Assembly (NCBI GenBank): GCA_933228895.1
Contig: OW121853.1
Span: 80,832,645-80,896,644 of the forward strand
Origin: Platycnemis pennipes
Taxonomy: Eukaryota > Arthropoda > Insecta > Odonata > Platycnemididae
DNA length: 64,000 nucleotides
Direction of reading: 5' to 3'
Shown: positions 47,722 to 60,400 of the stretch, piece by piece
Position numbering within the stretch: the first letter of the stretch is position 1
How the letters are laid out: every line of letters starts with the position of its first letter
The notes under the pieces: generated by a model
Told to the model about the DNA's origin: nothing
Databases searched by the model: none
The model's input: only the letters and a program-made list of their open reading frames with translations
Made by a program: the position numbers and the translations under genes

Positions 47722-48515
47722 AATACATTAAATGTCTTGGAATAAGACTGACACATGATCTTTCCTGGGGTAAATACATAAGTGAAATAATGGGTCAAGC
47801 GAATCGTAAAAGGGATTCATCAAAAGAATACTGGGTAAATGTGACGATCATGTACGATAAATCAGCAACTTTTCCCTTGTTAGACCTCATTTGGAATATG
47901 CTGCCAGTGTAATGTGATCCCTACGAAAACGGTCTAAATAATGAACTTGAACGTTTGCAGCGAAGATCGGCAAGATTTGTAAAGGGACGGTACGATAACC
48001 TTATTAGCGTAACCAGTCTATTAAATGAATTAAATTGGGAATCATTGTCAGATCGCAGGTTGAAATTAAGACTTAATCTCCTAAATAAATTCCAAGATAA
48101 TATTTTCAGAGATGACGTTAAAAATATTTTGCGAACACCAACATGCTATGGTAGACTGGACCATAATCACAAAATTAGAGAAATTGATTTCCGAACTGAC
48201 AGATTCAAAATGTCCTTTTTTCCTCGTGCTATTAAGGATATGAATAACGGTAAATATATCCAATACGACTGTAGCAATGGATAACATTGGTAGCTCCATG
48301 TTGGTATAAGGACTTGAAGCTAACCCAATTAACAGCATGTTTTTGCATGTTTGCTTTGCTATTTTTATCTTTTTCTAAATAGTGAAGTTTAGAACAGTAT
48401 ATAAATACTAATCCTTTTTTATGCATGATGTGTAGTGCATGTTTGGTGAGAATTCACCCCCTGCCACACACCTTTATGGTGGCATGAGGGTATTATGTAG
48501 ATGTAGTTGTATTTC
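47722..48515 (+). mobile_element. CR1/L2-like LINE, 5'-truncated, with 3' tail
   Basis: It keeps the last part of the reverse transcriptase ORF: LGIRLTHDLSWGKYISEIMG (about 47740), LNNELERLQRRSARFVKGRY (about 47940-47990), SLLNELNWESLSDRRLKLRL and RFKMSFFPRAIKDMN, ending at 48284. Frameshifts lie before 47955. The 3' UTR ends CCCCCTGCCACACACCTTTA, GGGTATTATGTAGATGTAG, a tail found at five other places in the window, which are therefore truncated relatives. Clade assignment is from recalled motifs. Confidence 0.85.
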
Positions 48516-48774
48516 CTGCTCTATAAAAATAACTATTAGTGGTGTGATATGTATTTCACGCTTCATTACTGAATATAGTTAAATTAACTTTTTAATTAAT
48601 TGTATTTTTATCATTATTCGTTTTAAGCATTAATTACGTGTATAATCAAGGAATATAGTCTCAATATAACCCAACGCCTCTCATTAATTTTCATTTGTAT
48701 CCAGTGTTTTAGTGCTCCAGGGGTAGGGCCACGGATCTTTCTGTCACGTTTTCGCTATTTTTATCAATTACGCG

Positions 48775-49090
48775 AACTAATCTGGATGATCACTACTCAG
48801 AATATGCATTTCAATGGATATTATTACCAAATTAGAATGGTGATTTGAGGCACAGACATAATTTGAAGAATTGGCGTCATATATTTGCTTACCTACGCCC
48901 AATTTAGCATTAACTGCGCCAATTCCAAGTTCGCGAACTAGCCGCAAAAACTTTAGCGGCGTTACCCGCTGAAATCGAACAATGGCAAGATATTCCACAG
49001 AGAAAAAAATCATTTGCCTTGACCAGACTCGAATACAGATCCCCTGATTTCCGGCAAGGTGCCCTACCAATTAAGCTACTAAGACGTCCT
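48775..49090 (-). repeat. tRNA-headed SINE (family C)
   Basis: The minus strand starts GACGTCTTAGTAGCTTAATT with A box TAGCTTAATTGG and reaches a B-box-like TATTCGAGTCT. A body follows with AAGGCAAATGATTTTTTTCT, CTGTGGAATATCTTGCCATT and CGGGTAACGCCGC. The tRNA-like head is about 70 nt. The far end is approximate. Confidence 0.7.
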
Positions 49091-49146
49091 CTATCTCTGT
49101 GGAACTGCTCGTTATAAACACCTAAGATCGTTACTCAGGTATCCAT

Positions 49147-49634
49147 TAGGGTGGGCCGAAAAAAGGTTTTTTTTCCGGATCAAATTTGCCCTATGCGGGA
49201 AAGTTGTGTACTGATATCAGGATCTCGCATGCAAATTTTTTTCGAAATCGGATAATATTAACCACTGCCGCCCGAGCTCTAAAGTTTAAAATTTTGCGAA
49301 AATTCAGGCGGAAATGGGAAACAAACGGTTATGGAGAATGTTTTGTTGCGAATACTGGAATATTGGTAAATATCAACGATAGATACATGTTTTTAGATGA
49401 CAACACTGAAATGTGAGGTTTATTTGACGAAATCTATGGCTTACAAGATGCCTAAGAATAAATAGCTAATTTAGAGTGTAGACAACCCGCACAACAACAA
49501 AAAAAGTTTTACACGTCCAAGCATCACTTCAAATAGATCACTTTTGGGAGCCGTATTTGGGATAAATTAATATTTTTTCGAATGCAGTTCCTTTATAAAT
49601 GTCTCATACTTCATTTGGGTATAGATAATACAGT
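49147..49634 (+). repeat. Left terminal inverted repeat (about 487 bp)
   Basis: Reverse-complement match to about 52405-52891. Differences seen: C versus A in TTTATTTGACGAAATC near 49430, and seven versus six A in the run near 49500. It contains an open frame of 76 codons (49186-49416) starting MPYAGKLCTDIR that is intact in both repeats. Confidence 0.9.
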
Positions 49635-49916
49635 AAAATAGACGGTAAAGTTAAATTTTTTAAAAACTAACCTCAATTATGATGAAGAATTTTATGCATG
49701 TTGAGCTATTACCACAAAAAAAATCAGTTAATCAAGGTAGGATTAAGGCACAGCCTGATCACCAAATATTTATGTAAGTAGCTTTTTTCTATTTTCGTGG
49801 AGAAACTACCCAGAACTCACCACGAGGAGGTGGCTACTATCGAGTTCCACCCGTGCCATCCCAAACCACCCTTCCATGGGGCACGTTTGTAGGTATCTGG
49901 CTATCACCGGTTCTCA

Positions 49917-51469
49917 TTATACCTTATGCTGTGCTTTATTTTCAAATTTCGGTTGAAGTTTTCGGCCTTTTATGCATGATAATGCCCATCCATGCGTGCT
50001 TTCTGGACTGCACACGGATTTTGACGCCACCGTGATCATTTGTACCATCCTTTCAACTGCTTGTGTGTGGCATGCAAATGGAGGTACTTTCAACAAAGCC
50101 CCTTCCTTCAGAATATCTCCCAAATCTTTGCTTATGATATCAGCTATTAAAGTTAGTTGAGTTACCGCTACTGTTTTCCAGTCAACTAAGTAGACGTAAT
50201 CTTGTGTATCAAATCCATAGTTGGATGTTCGAATTTCCTAAATTCCTTCTTCTGATTTTCCTCTGATTTTAATATTTTTTCGACGGCCTTTTCACGGATC
50301 GGTCTTCTATTTTCGGCCTGCATTGCAAGCAGAATATTCTCTGGGTGAGCAAAAAGAGCCTTTCCCTGAATGATTGAGTAAAGGCGTAATTTGATGTCTC
50401 TATTCATATATTTCATGAAATGATTCATGTTCATGATATATTCTTCGGACCTTCCGTGCATTGTGGTGTTAATTTTATCGCGAACCACATAGGAGTTTAT
50501 ACTTTCATCACAAAAGTTGCCAATGTCATCTGTTCTTTTGAAGGAGTTTTGATTGAAACATATAATCGAAGAATACGAATTGCTGTAGATGTCCACCTGG
50601 AATGAACCATTTTCCCCGGACTTCTCGCTGAAAGACTCTCCAGGCATTCTCCACTTGAAAAAGCACGTGGTCTCCTTGAAAAACCATCCCGATATCAACT
50701 AGAAGCGCGGATGCGAGTGCTGCAGCAGCTCGTTTTGATATACAGAATCTTTCACAGGCAGACGCAAATCTAGACAAATTTAAATTATTTACACCCACCT
50801 TTTTTCCAAAAAATCATCAGCTTCACTTGCGTCGCGTAATTCTTCATCTGCAGACGTTTCATCACTTGAGTCTTTCCAAATCTCAGGAACTTCTTGCTCA
50901 GGTAGCGTGGAACATTCTAATGATCTTTTTATTTCTAACCTATTTCATTTCCTCTTGTTAGTTTCCTGGACATCAATGGCACTGATATTTGGTTTTCTAT
51001 CACTTCTCTGGTCCTGAAGGAATGCACGTTCTAAAAATGGCACTTTGGTGGTATTATCACAAACACAATCAGTTCCACTAGAGAATTTACATGCCGCAAC
51101 ATCAAACAGCTGACACGCGTGACGAAGAAAGTCTTGCTTCAGATTAACGAAAGTCTTCTTGTTGACAGATCGAAGATTATTGCGGTATTTTCTATGGTAT
51201 AGAATAATTTGTCTCACAATTTGCTTATGTTCGACAACTGGTATAGAGGGTCTATTCCATATGTCTTCAATGGCATAAGCCACCGTCTCCGCGATTCCCG
51301 GCACAGATGTATCAGTATTTCCACATTCTTCTTGCATGTACCGAGAGTACAAATACATTTTCATCATCTTCTCATAAGTAGGAAAAACATTACCCGCGAA
51401 CTTTTAGGGTGCACCAAATATCAGACACTCCTATCCACACCTTTTAAGCTTTTTCTGTATTTTCGCCAT
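49917..51469 (-). pseudogene. Transposase-like gene of the long-TIR element, internally deleted and broken
   Basis: From the ATG at 51469 one frame reads MAKIQKKLKRCG, stop TAG (51431-51433), then stop TAA (51404-51406), then FAGNVFPTYEKMMKMYLYSR and on to SGTDCVCDNTTKVPFLERAF. A third stop, TGA (50945-50947), precedes the acidic stretch SSDETSADEELRDASEADDF. A different frame has RFASACERFCISKRAAAALA. The expected central domain is almost gone. The C-terminal part follows: ALFAHPENILLAMQAENRRP, then after a frameshift near 50210 DYVYLVDWKTVAVTQLT and PFACHTQAVERMVQMITVAS. This order of blocks matches, from memory, an uncharacterised arthropod/cnidarian protein family. Three stops, frameshifts and the deletion show it cannot supply transposase. 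Confidence 0.75.
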
Positions 51470-52404
51470 TGCTTTAATCTTCTTGCAACCAAAACCACAG
51501 TACACAGCACCATGTAGTTATTCACTCACAGCAATGAATACCAACTGACTGACTACCTCAAGCTTATGAAGTGAAATACGCATCTTGCCCGACAACGGAT
51601 GGGAATCCCCAAGGAAAATAAAATATTGCAGCGAATATGGCGAGTTAATGAGTAACGATAGTAACAGCATGAGATGAGGGAGTTTAAACATCAGTTACGA
51701 GGGTTTACAATGGAATATGTCTTGTATGAGAATTCTATGTCATTTTATCACCGAAGTATTCACGATCAGCTCATCAGTGGGGCCAGATAAGGATAACCTC
51801 CGTCCTTCGTCTCATTCATACTTTCCTTAGCTCTACCACTGGCCATCTTTATCATACCTGACTCACGTCGAACTAGCTGTACCTACTATCGCTTAGGGAC
51901 TAGTTAACTCCCGGTTTTCCAAGAAAGTGCCGGTTGGAGGAGCATGTATATAGTACACAGAGATAATGCGTTGATTATGGAACTTTTCGGTTTATCATAT
52001 CCTACCGTGAACCACTACATTTTATCAAAGTTCTTAGAAAAATCTACTATCTTCTGAAGAGAAGATCGTAGCTATATCAGCCTTTTTTAACAAAAGAATT
52101 CATTTGGACTCCACTAGTGTATTAAAATGTCTGATTCGTAGTATCTTTCCCAGCGCACAGCCCGCTTTGTCTCCGAGTGAACACCCACTCCTTTTGCAAT
52201 CTAATTCACGAGCATTTATGACACACGAATTCGTTGGATTTGCGAAGAATATCTGCAGCTCAGGAAGGCAGAGGCAATTATTGGATATTGCAGTATATAC
52301 CAAGGAAATTAAATGTTTGAATCACCATTGTGATGAATATCAGGCCATGATTCTTCGCAATAATTTAAGTAAGTTTGAAAACGTACCACTTTTTCGTCTG
52401 TTTT

Positions 52405-52891
52405 AAAGTATTATTTATACCCAAATGAAGTATGAGACATTTATAAAGGAACTGCATTCGAAAAAATATTAATTTATCCCAAATACGGCTCCCAAAAGTG
52501 ATCTATTTGAAGTGATGCTTGGACGTGTAAAACTTTTTTGTTGTTGTGCGGGTTGTCTACACTCTAAATTAGCTATTTATTCTTAGGCATCTTGTAAGCC
52601 ATAGATTTCTTCAAATAAACCTCACATTTCAGTGTTGTCATCTAAAAACATGTATCTATCGTTGATATTTACCAATATTCCAGTATTCGCAACAAAACAT
52701 TCTCCATAACCGTTTGTTTCCCATTTCCGCCTGAATTTTCGCAAAATTTTAAACTTTAGAGCTCGGGCGGCAGTGGTTAATATTATCCGATTTCGAAAAA
52801 AATTTGCATGCGAGATCCTGATATCAGTACACAACTTTCCCGCATAGGGCAAATTTGATCCGGAAAAAAAACCTTTTTTCGGCCCACCCTA
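52405..52891 (-). repeat. Right terminal inverted repeat (about 487 bp)
   Basis: Reverse complement of 49147-49634. It contains the same 76-codon frame on the minus strand (52622-52852). Confidence 0.9.
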
Positions 52892-52899
52892 GTATCCAT

Positions 52900-54268
52900 G
52901 GCTTCAATAAACTACGTATTTGGGCTAAAACAAAAATTGCATAAAAGATGAGAATACGAAGAAGTGTTCGCAACTGTTTCACTTAGCGAGATAGTGTCCT
53001 TTCATTTTTCTCTACGGTTGAAAATTTTTCAAACCATCCATGAGTTCTTACTAGCATACTTTCCTTGGCCTACCTAATAGCTCATGAGTCTCGACTGTAA
53101 TTGCTCTTTTATTCTCTAAACATTCATTCAACTCAATTTTTACAGGCTCTATTCTGTTCCAGATATTTCATTTCAGTCACTTCTCCCGTTAATAGTAATA
53201 AGTGGCCAAGTATGGCCTAAAAATCAATGTTGAACTACTACCTAAATCACTACGCATTATATGCAGATTTTTCGACTTCTGGACATTTTTTTCCCTGAGA
53301 AGGTGACAACAGTCGCTTAAACTTCAATAGTTATTCAGCTTATCTTTCGCTTCAAACGTACGAAGACCTAGTTGCCCCTAACTCTTTGGCATTTGCAAAC
53401 TCTCCCAGTTGTAATTGAGTTCCCACTTAGCTTTCTTGTGCGACATTGCCTTCAAAGGTAGTGGGAGTTAGTGTTAAGACCAAATTTCTGTCCTAACTGA
53501 AGCGAAGGAGGCCACATGAATGTTATCCCCGGGTCAATTGAACGTGCACAGGATGAGAGCCCTGACTAAGAGCATACATGAAAGAGACTGCTTCCCACCC
53601 ACCACATCTAAAGGAAGGAAAGTAAGGCTCGGACAACAGAGAACTAATTTGAAATGCTGAATTTACTCATCCATCATTCATTAGAACTCTCTGAGAAATA
53701 CTGTAAGACGCGGAATCCGTTTCAATAAAGTTAATACGGTACAAGCTGTAAAATTCCAAATGCTAAAATTGAGAAATGAATTTTCCTATTACTTATCAGC
53801 CACAACAAAAAATACAGTTACAACAAGAAGAACAGCATGCAATCCGTTAATCTTTTATTCATAATCCATTCAAAACTGAACTAAATAAACAAGTGCATAT
53901 CAAGTAATGTATTTTATTGACGTTTTTATGGATTTTTAAATTGGAGCGTGGACTTCATTAAGTTATTTTACTCATTTCTTTAAATACACAGTTGCTCATA
54001 ATAACACCTCAAAATGCTGTTTAAGTGTATATTTACTTATTACAGAGATATAAGAAAAGACATTTTATTTTTTTAACAGAGCATAATAATATACCCACAT
54101 TTTTCCAGGATTATAGATGTTGTTAAACTTGTAATGGTGTAAATGAAATATTTACGCAATTTACTGAAAAAATTGTTTATAACATACAAAACTCTTAATA
54201 TCCTTCCACATTACTCAATTCACATTTATCTATGGTAGGCTGATGAAAATTTTTGGATCGAGGTAAAC
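52900..54268. other. AT-rich stretch, no gene recognised
   Basis: I see no supported feature here. Confidence 0.45.
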
Positions 54269-54281
54269 AAAATTATTCTCT

Positions 54282-54416
54282 GCGTGAATATTTCTCGGGT
54301 CCTCCACAGGGTTATTGTCCGGCTACGTTTCGATTCCCGACTCGGTCATAGTCTTCAGGGCTTCTGAATTAAGAAGCCCTGAAGACAATGCAGCAGATAC
54401 GCCGGGAAAGCACCAG
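54282..54416. repeat. Asymmetric palindromic insert with 13-bp target duplication
   Basis: AAAATTATTCTCT flanks it perfectly at 54269-54281 and 54417-54429. The centre, TCTTCAGGGCTTCT...AGAAGCCCTGAAGA, is a palindrome whose arms agree over about 19 nt and then diverge. The left side is longer. Read from the centre, both arms carry CCTGAAGAC followed by GAAACGTAGCCGG (left) or GATACGCCGG (right), the Penelope-like motif also seen at 2.3 and 6.3 kb. Confidence 0.7.
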
Positions 54417-54429
54417 AAAATTATTCTCT

Positions 54430-57400
54430 TTAGTCTGCTTTAGAATATAACATTTTAAAATAGCCCGGGTATGAGTAATTTCTTAATGATTTAAGATCCT
54501 AATATCCAGCATGATAAAAGCAGGAAAAACTCGATTTCTGAGTTCTGATTTCTAAGTGTATCTTTCAGATGGGGATGAAGTAGAAAATATTCAATATCAG
54601 CCTGTTTGATGTAACTAAAAGGCTAGGATGAAGACAAAAGCCACAGATGACGACAAAAGCTGGATACAGAGGAATCTCCCACAACAATCTTTTCTTCCTT
54701 CGCTATTCTCCTCCTCGATTCGACCCAAAAATGCCTACATTTTGGTCGCATGACTTCAGTCCATAAGAAAATAATCAGATGATATATAAATAATGAGGAA
54801 TCCCGGGGTAACGAGTTAATTAAAAACTATTAAATGAATGAAATTTTCGCTTGAATACGCAAGGCCAGTCCATTGTTCCGGAGAGTAATTACGGGATGAA
54901 TGATGCGGGTGAACTGTGAAAAGGGATGAAAAGGGTGAAATAGAAAAAAAGGGAAACCGATTCAAAGAGGAGGGACAGGACAGAGGAAAAATGTCTGAGG
55001 GAGGAAGGGGAAGGGGGCGGGGTCAGAAGATAGGGAAGAAGCAAACGGAGTGGGGAACAAAAGAGATAAAAAGAGAGAGGAGGACAGGCTTTGCGGCCGA
55101 TAAAAGGAAGGAGGAGAGAAAAGGGCCCAAAAGGTGAGAAAAATCAGGGCAAAGAAACGTTACGGGAAGGCCGGAAAATTGAGGACGTCATAAAGAGGTA
55201 CAAACGGGTATGAAGGGAACTTTGGAAATAGGGAATGCAAAGGCGAAGGCAGTGACTGGAGGGAATTGAGAAACTCTGGGAACGAAATGGCTTGTGAAAA
55301 CGCGGATTGTGAGAGAACATTTGAAAGTGCCATTTTAAGAGAAAATATTTTGAAAAAATGAAAGACGTCCTACTTTAATATGCATTCATTACAAAAAAGC
55401 TTTCATATAAAAAAAGATAATAAATACGTGATATTGGAATGTTTATGGCAAATGAAAATGAATCGTGTTTGCTTCCTTATAATTTCAAGAGGCACCCGGC
55501 GAGAAAATAAGAAATAGTATGGGACGAAATGAGGATTAATTTTGCAATAGGAAACGGTCATTTGTCACTGAAATTTCGAACGAAATGCTCCATGGTACGC
55601 AGCGCACATTGTCTATTTTTAATTTCCTCGGCAAAGGTTTTTCTCTAAGGAAAAAAATCCACGAATCGGTGTTGTTACTGAGATGAATGAAATGCCAAAA
55701 TAAAGATTAAACCACTTTCGAGGGTATGACAGCTGTCACGCGAGCAATTTACAATGTGTTCAACGACTTAACGCATACGGAAAACCGTACGACGACGTTT
55801 TCTCATGCGTCTCTTGTCCTCCCTTGAAAGTTTGACTTAACTCACTCACACAACTTTGCAAAGAACATAAAGGACATAAATTTAAATTATCTCAGGTATA
55901 GGTAACAAAAAAGATCAAATTTGGAATTCGCATCGGGACCAGCACTAACTCTTCGTTCATAATTCGGTAAAGGCGCTCCTTAAACAAGTAACCTTCACCT
56001 TTGTACTTATCATTGCCTACATTAGAAAAAATCTTCGTTCCTGGCTGAGTGAATACAAAGAAGGGCGGGAAAATATGGCTTATATATGCAAATTTTAGAG
56101 GTTGAATACAGAAAATGACCAAACAAAAATGAATCAGGGGAGTTATATACTTTGAATAATTACTCTTCCACCAAAAAACGTACTACATGGCATTTGGATT
56201 CTCCGAGGCAAAGTAGAGCACCTTAAACATTCATCATTCATTTCATTCCTATTCAATGTTGGAGAGCTTTAAATAAGAAAAACAGCGATAACATCAAAAT
56301 GAAAAGATATTTCATTAGTTGCGGAAAATGAAACAGAGGAGAAACGACAATGAAGTGAGTGAAATTTTAAAGAAAAAAGTAGTAAAATATGGGGAAACTA
56401 AAACGGTGAAATATTTCGTAGGATGAAAAAAGGGAAAAATACTGTTTCTATTAAAACAGGCTGCGAGACAGATAAAGGACGGATGAGATATAACGAATAG
56501 GGAAGAAGGATGGACGTGAAGACAGGTTTACTTAATTCCTAACGGGACAAACAGAAGCGGAGGGCAAGCGGGAGGAAGAATGAGAGCAGGTAGACGGAAT
56601 GATGGAAGCAGGGGAGCAAGAGAGAGAGAGAGAAATGAAAATAACTTGCGTGGAAGCGAAAGAGGGGAGAAGGATAGTTGGAGAGAAAGACAAAGAGGAA
56701 AACAGAAAAGGGATCATAAGGAGGGGAGGGAAAGAGAGGGAGGTACAGTCCGTGTGAGCATGCCATGTTCCGATACCCGGGGAGAATTACAAAATAGCCT
56801 CAACCCCCGTCGAGTCTCTCCCCCTCCCTACATTTCGAATTTGGGAAGAGTACGAGGAGGGGAGGAGCGTGTGATAACGCCTCCACCAAAACTACTGCCC
56901 GTGCCTTCACCTCACGTCCGCTACGCCCCAGAGAGGGCAAGGTGACCAATCATACCGACGGAATCGAAGGTCTTCTTCTCCTCCGGCTAGCACCGTTCTC
57001 CCTCCTCCTTGGTTTTCACCGCGTGTAGGCTCGTTCTATTCTTTGCTCGGTTTCCAAGGGCCAAGAGGACTGGAAACAAAAGAGGGAAGTGCGAGAGGCC
57101 ACACGGATAGAGTAAGAGGGCGAGGGCAATTGGAATCTGGTCCGTTCCGCGGCAGGAGCACACGCAAAATCCCACCCGGATTCCCGTTCATTTCCCACCT
57201 TTAGCCCACCCATCTGACCCGGCTCCGAGTCCCTTTTCCCACCGGTTCCATCCCTCGAATTCTCTTTTGAGCCGGGAGGATAACAAACAAAAGAAATACA
57301 TAACGCGATTTTTTCTCGCGTGGTTCTTGAAAAAGAGGTAAAGCTGTTCTGACTTGGCTCCGGTGTCGTTCGCTACCCTTATAATGGTCAAATCTGGTAG

Positions 57401-60400
57401 AGCGTGGTGATAGTGATGCGTTCTTGAAAACGGACAGTGTATCACAAGATTTGTAATATTTTCGTCCACTTCTGGGCCAGTATGCTTGCGAAATTCCCAG
57501 CCCCCTATGACCTAGCAAAGTATCCAATGGGCCACACAATCAAAGAGAAATAAAAAAATAACGGCGAGTAAGAGTTTCAAAGCAGCTTAATAATTCAAGA
57601 TCATTTAAGCCTAGGGAATAAAATAAAGATCTACCTTTCTCATTCAACAAACAATTATCCCCTGAAAGACAGTTAAATCGATGACTTGCCCTGTCCTATA
57701 TCCTCAGGATTTACGGTAAGAGTGAGTCTAGGTTAATGTACTGGGTTCATAATCATACATGCATTACTTAAAAGCAACTAATGGATAAAATGCTACTACT
57801 TTATGTACCATGTTATATATATTCATTCACAAGGCACGGGAAACTAAGTGGTAATTATCTGTCTAGCAATACACTTCTTTGAAGAACGACAATAAGCGCG
57901 GATTAAGAGTAGGCAATGGTGGAACATCTTATCTGGGAGGTGTGCCATTTGCACATGACGAGATAAAACCGTGCACTCTAAAAGGCAAGATAAATAAATA
58001 CGTAAATCTATAAGGAGCTTGACAAAGAATGAAAATTACAATACAAAGGTACCAAAAATATTGGTGCCAAATCTAATTTTTTAATAGTAATTGAATGGAG
58101 ACAGTGGGAGAGGAAGAAGTGGTTGAGGAATACTGGACAAAAGGGCATTTCATGCCAACTTAGAGAATATTGCTGGAGTGCAAACGCTGAAAAAGACATG
58201 ATATGGAGGAAGGAGTTGGAATCATGCAATCTGCAGGGAGCAAGAAATAGCAAAGATTAAGAATAAGGCGAAATGCAAGTCAATGGAGTGGAAAATCCTG
58301 AGTAAAGCCGGGGAGTAGACAGGAACAAGAACCCGGTGGCGCCATTTTGTCGAATAGTCACGCTCCAAATAGGACAGTGAAGTATGTAACAAGAGTTGGG
58401 AGAGATTTCCAAAGACATAAACAAGAAGGGCAGACTGAAAGATGCACTATTACATCGTTTCTTCACCAAAAATATCGTTTTTCTTTTCTACAGATTCGAT
58501 TTACCCTCCCACTCCGTCCCATCACTTGCTAACGTTCTGTGGGGTGGGCAGAGACAACTGTTTTTCTCTCGGTTCAGTTCCGGTTCGATGCCCTGCGTTT
58601 GACCCTTTTTAATCTCTGTCGCGGCGAGACCGTCCCCTCTGAAACGCTCGCTGTTTTTACTCTATCCCAACCGCTCCGGAACGGGGAAGACCTCCGGTGG
58701 GATATAAGGCTGAGGTAGTGGGAGGTTGCATGGAAGGGTTGGATGTGGAGGAAGGGAGGGAAAGAAAAGAGAGTGGTGCCCATTTGGCGACGGTAGAAAG
58801 AGGGGAGAGAAGGGTACAGGGGAGGAAGGGGGTGACAAAAACAAAGACAAAAGGAATGGGTGGGAGAGAGAGAAAGATGTAAGACTGGATGCGCGTGAGG
58901 ATTCTCCCTTTAGGTACGATGCGTGTGGGAGTGCGTAAAGCTGGAAGAAAAGGGAACGAGGATAAAGGGTTGGAAAATGAGGGAAAACAAAAGAGCTTTA
59001 AGGGATATAGTGGGATGGGCGCTTAAACCGGGCAGTGGACGGGGTAGGAGTTATGTAAGGGGGCGGAAAAGGGTTTTAACGGATGGGATTGAAGGAGGAG
59101 AAGGGTAGAAAGGAGTTTGTAGGGAAATTGCGTGAGAAAGAGGAATGATGGCGACGACGGGGCGGCTGGGATATAGCGAGAGTGGAAGAAAGGATGAACG
59201 AACGGAGGTAGGACTGCCGTAAAGCACAAGCGCAAAGAGGAGGAGCGAGGGAAAGGAGGCGAATAGAGATTTATAGTATCGATAGTGCCCCGGACTATTT
59301 ATGACCGCCCACCCACCCTCTCACGAACGCCGATCCGACACTTATGCCTGGCTTCCTTTGAAACATATCATTGGGCCGTGTAGCGGTAATTGTTGGCAGG
59401 TATCACTGGACGAGTATCGTATTAGCTTGACGCAGAAGACCGTCCTTCGTAGCGATTGTGCATCACAGGGATGAAAGGTTATGATTCGCACGGATGCGCT
59501 CCTGTTTCACCTGCTTGCAAATCAGGGAAACCGGGTTCGATTTACAGCTCGTCACGACGTGCCTCACGGATTCTTTGTTTCCTATCAGGACATCGAGCGG
59601 ATAAAGCACCATCCCATTCACCGTGTCACGGAAGCAACTTCACAGTCTTTGTGACTATACCTATCCAGTATCGCGCGCCCGATTTGTATCAAGGTGGCTC
59701 GTCCTTTGGTAACGGATGAGACGTAAAATGGATGATTCCGCTGGATCGTTAAAGAGCACCAGTGTCGCATTGCTATCCCGGATGCCCTTTCAGAGCTCTC
59801 GTTTCTTGGCTACTAATACCCCGGTGTTAACTAAGCTCACAACCCCCGGAGGTCAGCAAGTTCATCCACTCCGAGGAAAATTAGCATAAAACGGCTCTGT
59901 TCATAAAATTTTGGAATCCATCAGCGTTTACTTTGAAAATCTCTCTTCGAGGAATGAGATCAATTTCACGATAGCAACATACATTCAAAGACATCCCGGC
60001 AACTCGAATTTTAAGAGCAAGCCTCGTGATTCATAGCCCTAATCGAATGCCCTACAAGCCATGGGAAGGGTATGTGACAGGGTTTGAGGTGTTTCGTAGA
60101 CTAATACTTATGTGGATATTTTATTACTTGGAAATCATAAATTTGAAAGAATCGAAAATTCCAATATTGACAATATTAAAAAAAATGGAACTTGGAAAGT
60201 CATTCACACTTCCCTATTCGACTCGCGCATCAAAAGCAGAAAATAAAGGAGGACTGCAGAGAATATTGGCTTTAAAAAATTGACGAATGACAGCTGGACA
60301 AAACACTACCATACACGCGCACGCTTACATACATACACGCACAGATGTCAATTTCCAAATCAATCGGGGCGATCGGCCAAAATGAACGCACAGGTGCCTT

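Larger units (their letters stand above)
49147..52891. mobile_element. Long-TIR DNA transposon (hAT-like, unclassified), 3745 bp
   Basis: Ends are TAGGGTGGGCCGAAAAAAGG and its reverse complement. GTATCCAT flanks both sides (49139-49146, 52892-52899), a perfect 8-bp target duplication. The inverted repeats extend about 487 bp with, by eye, one substitution and one 1-base indel before they diverge, so insertion is recent. The interior carries a minus-strand transposase-like gene that is broken. The 8-bp duplication and TAGGG terminus fit hAT. The protein family is one I know only as uncharacterised. Confidence 0.9.

Noticed and set aside
49018..49087. Genuine tRNA gene on the minus strand
   Set aside because: The boxes are recognisable but the fold is poor and a SINE body follows directly.
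54916..55137. Lys/Arg/Glu-rich 73-codon frame
   Set aside because: Explained by a purine-rich tract; no other coding evidence.
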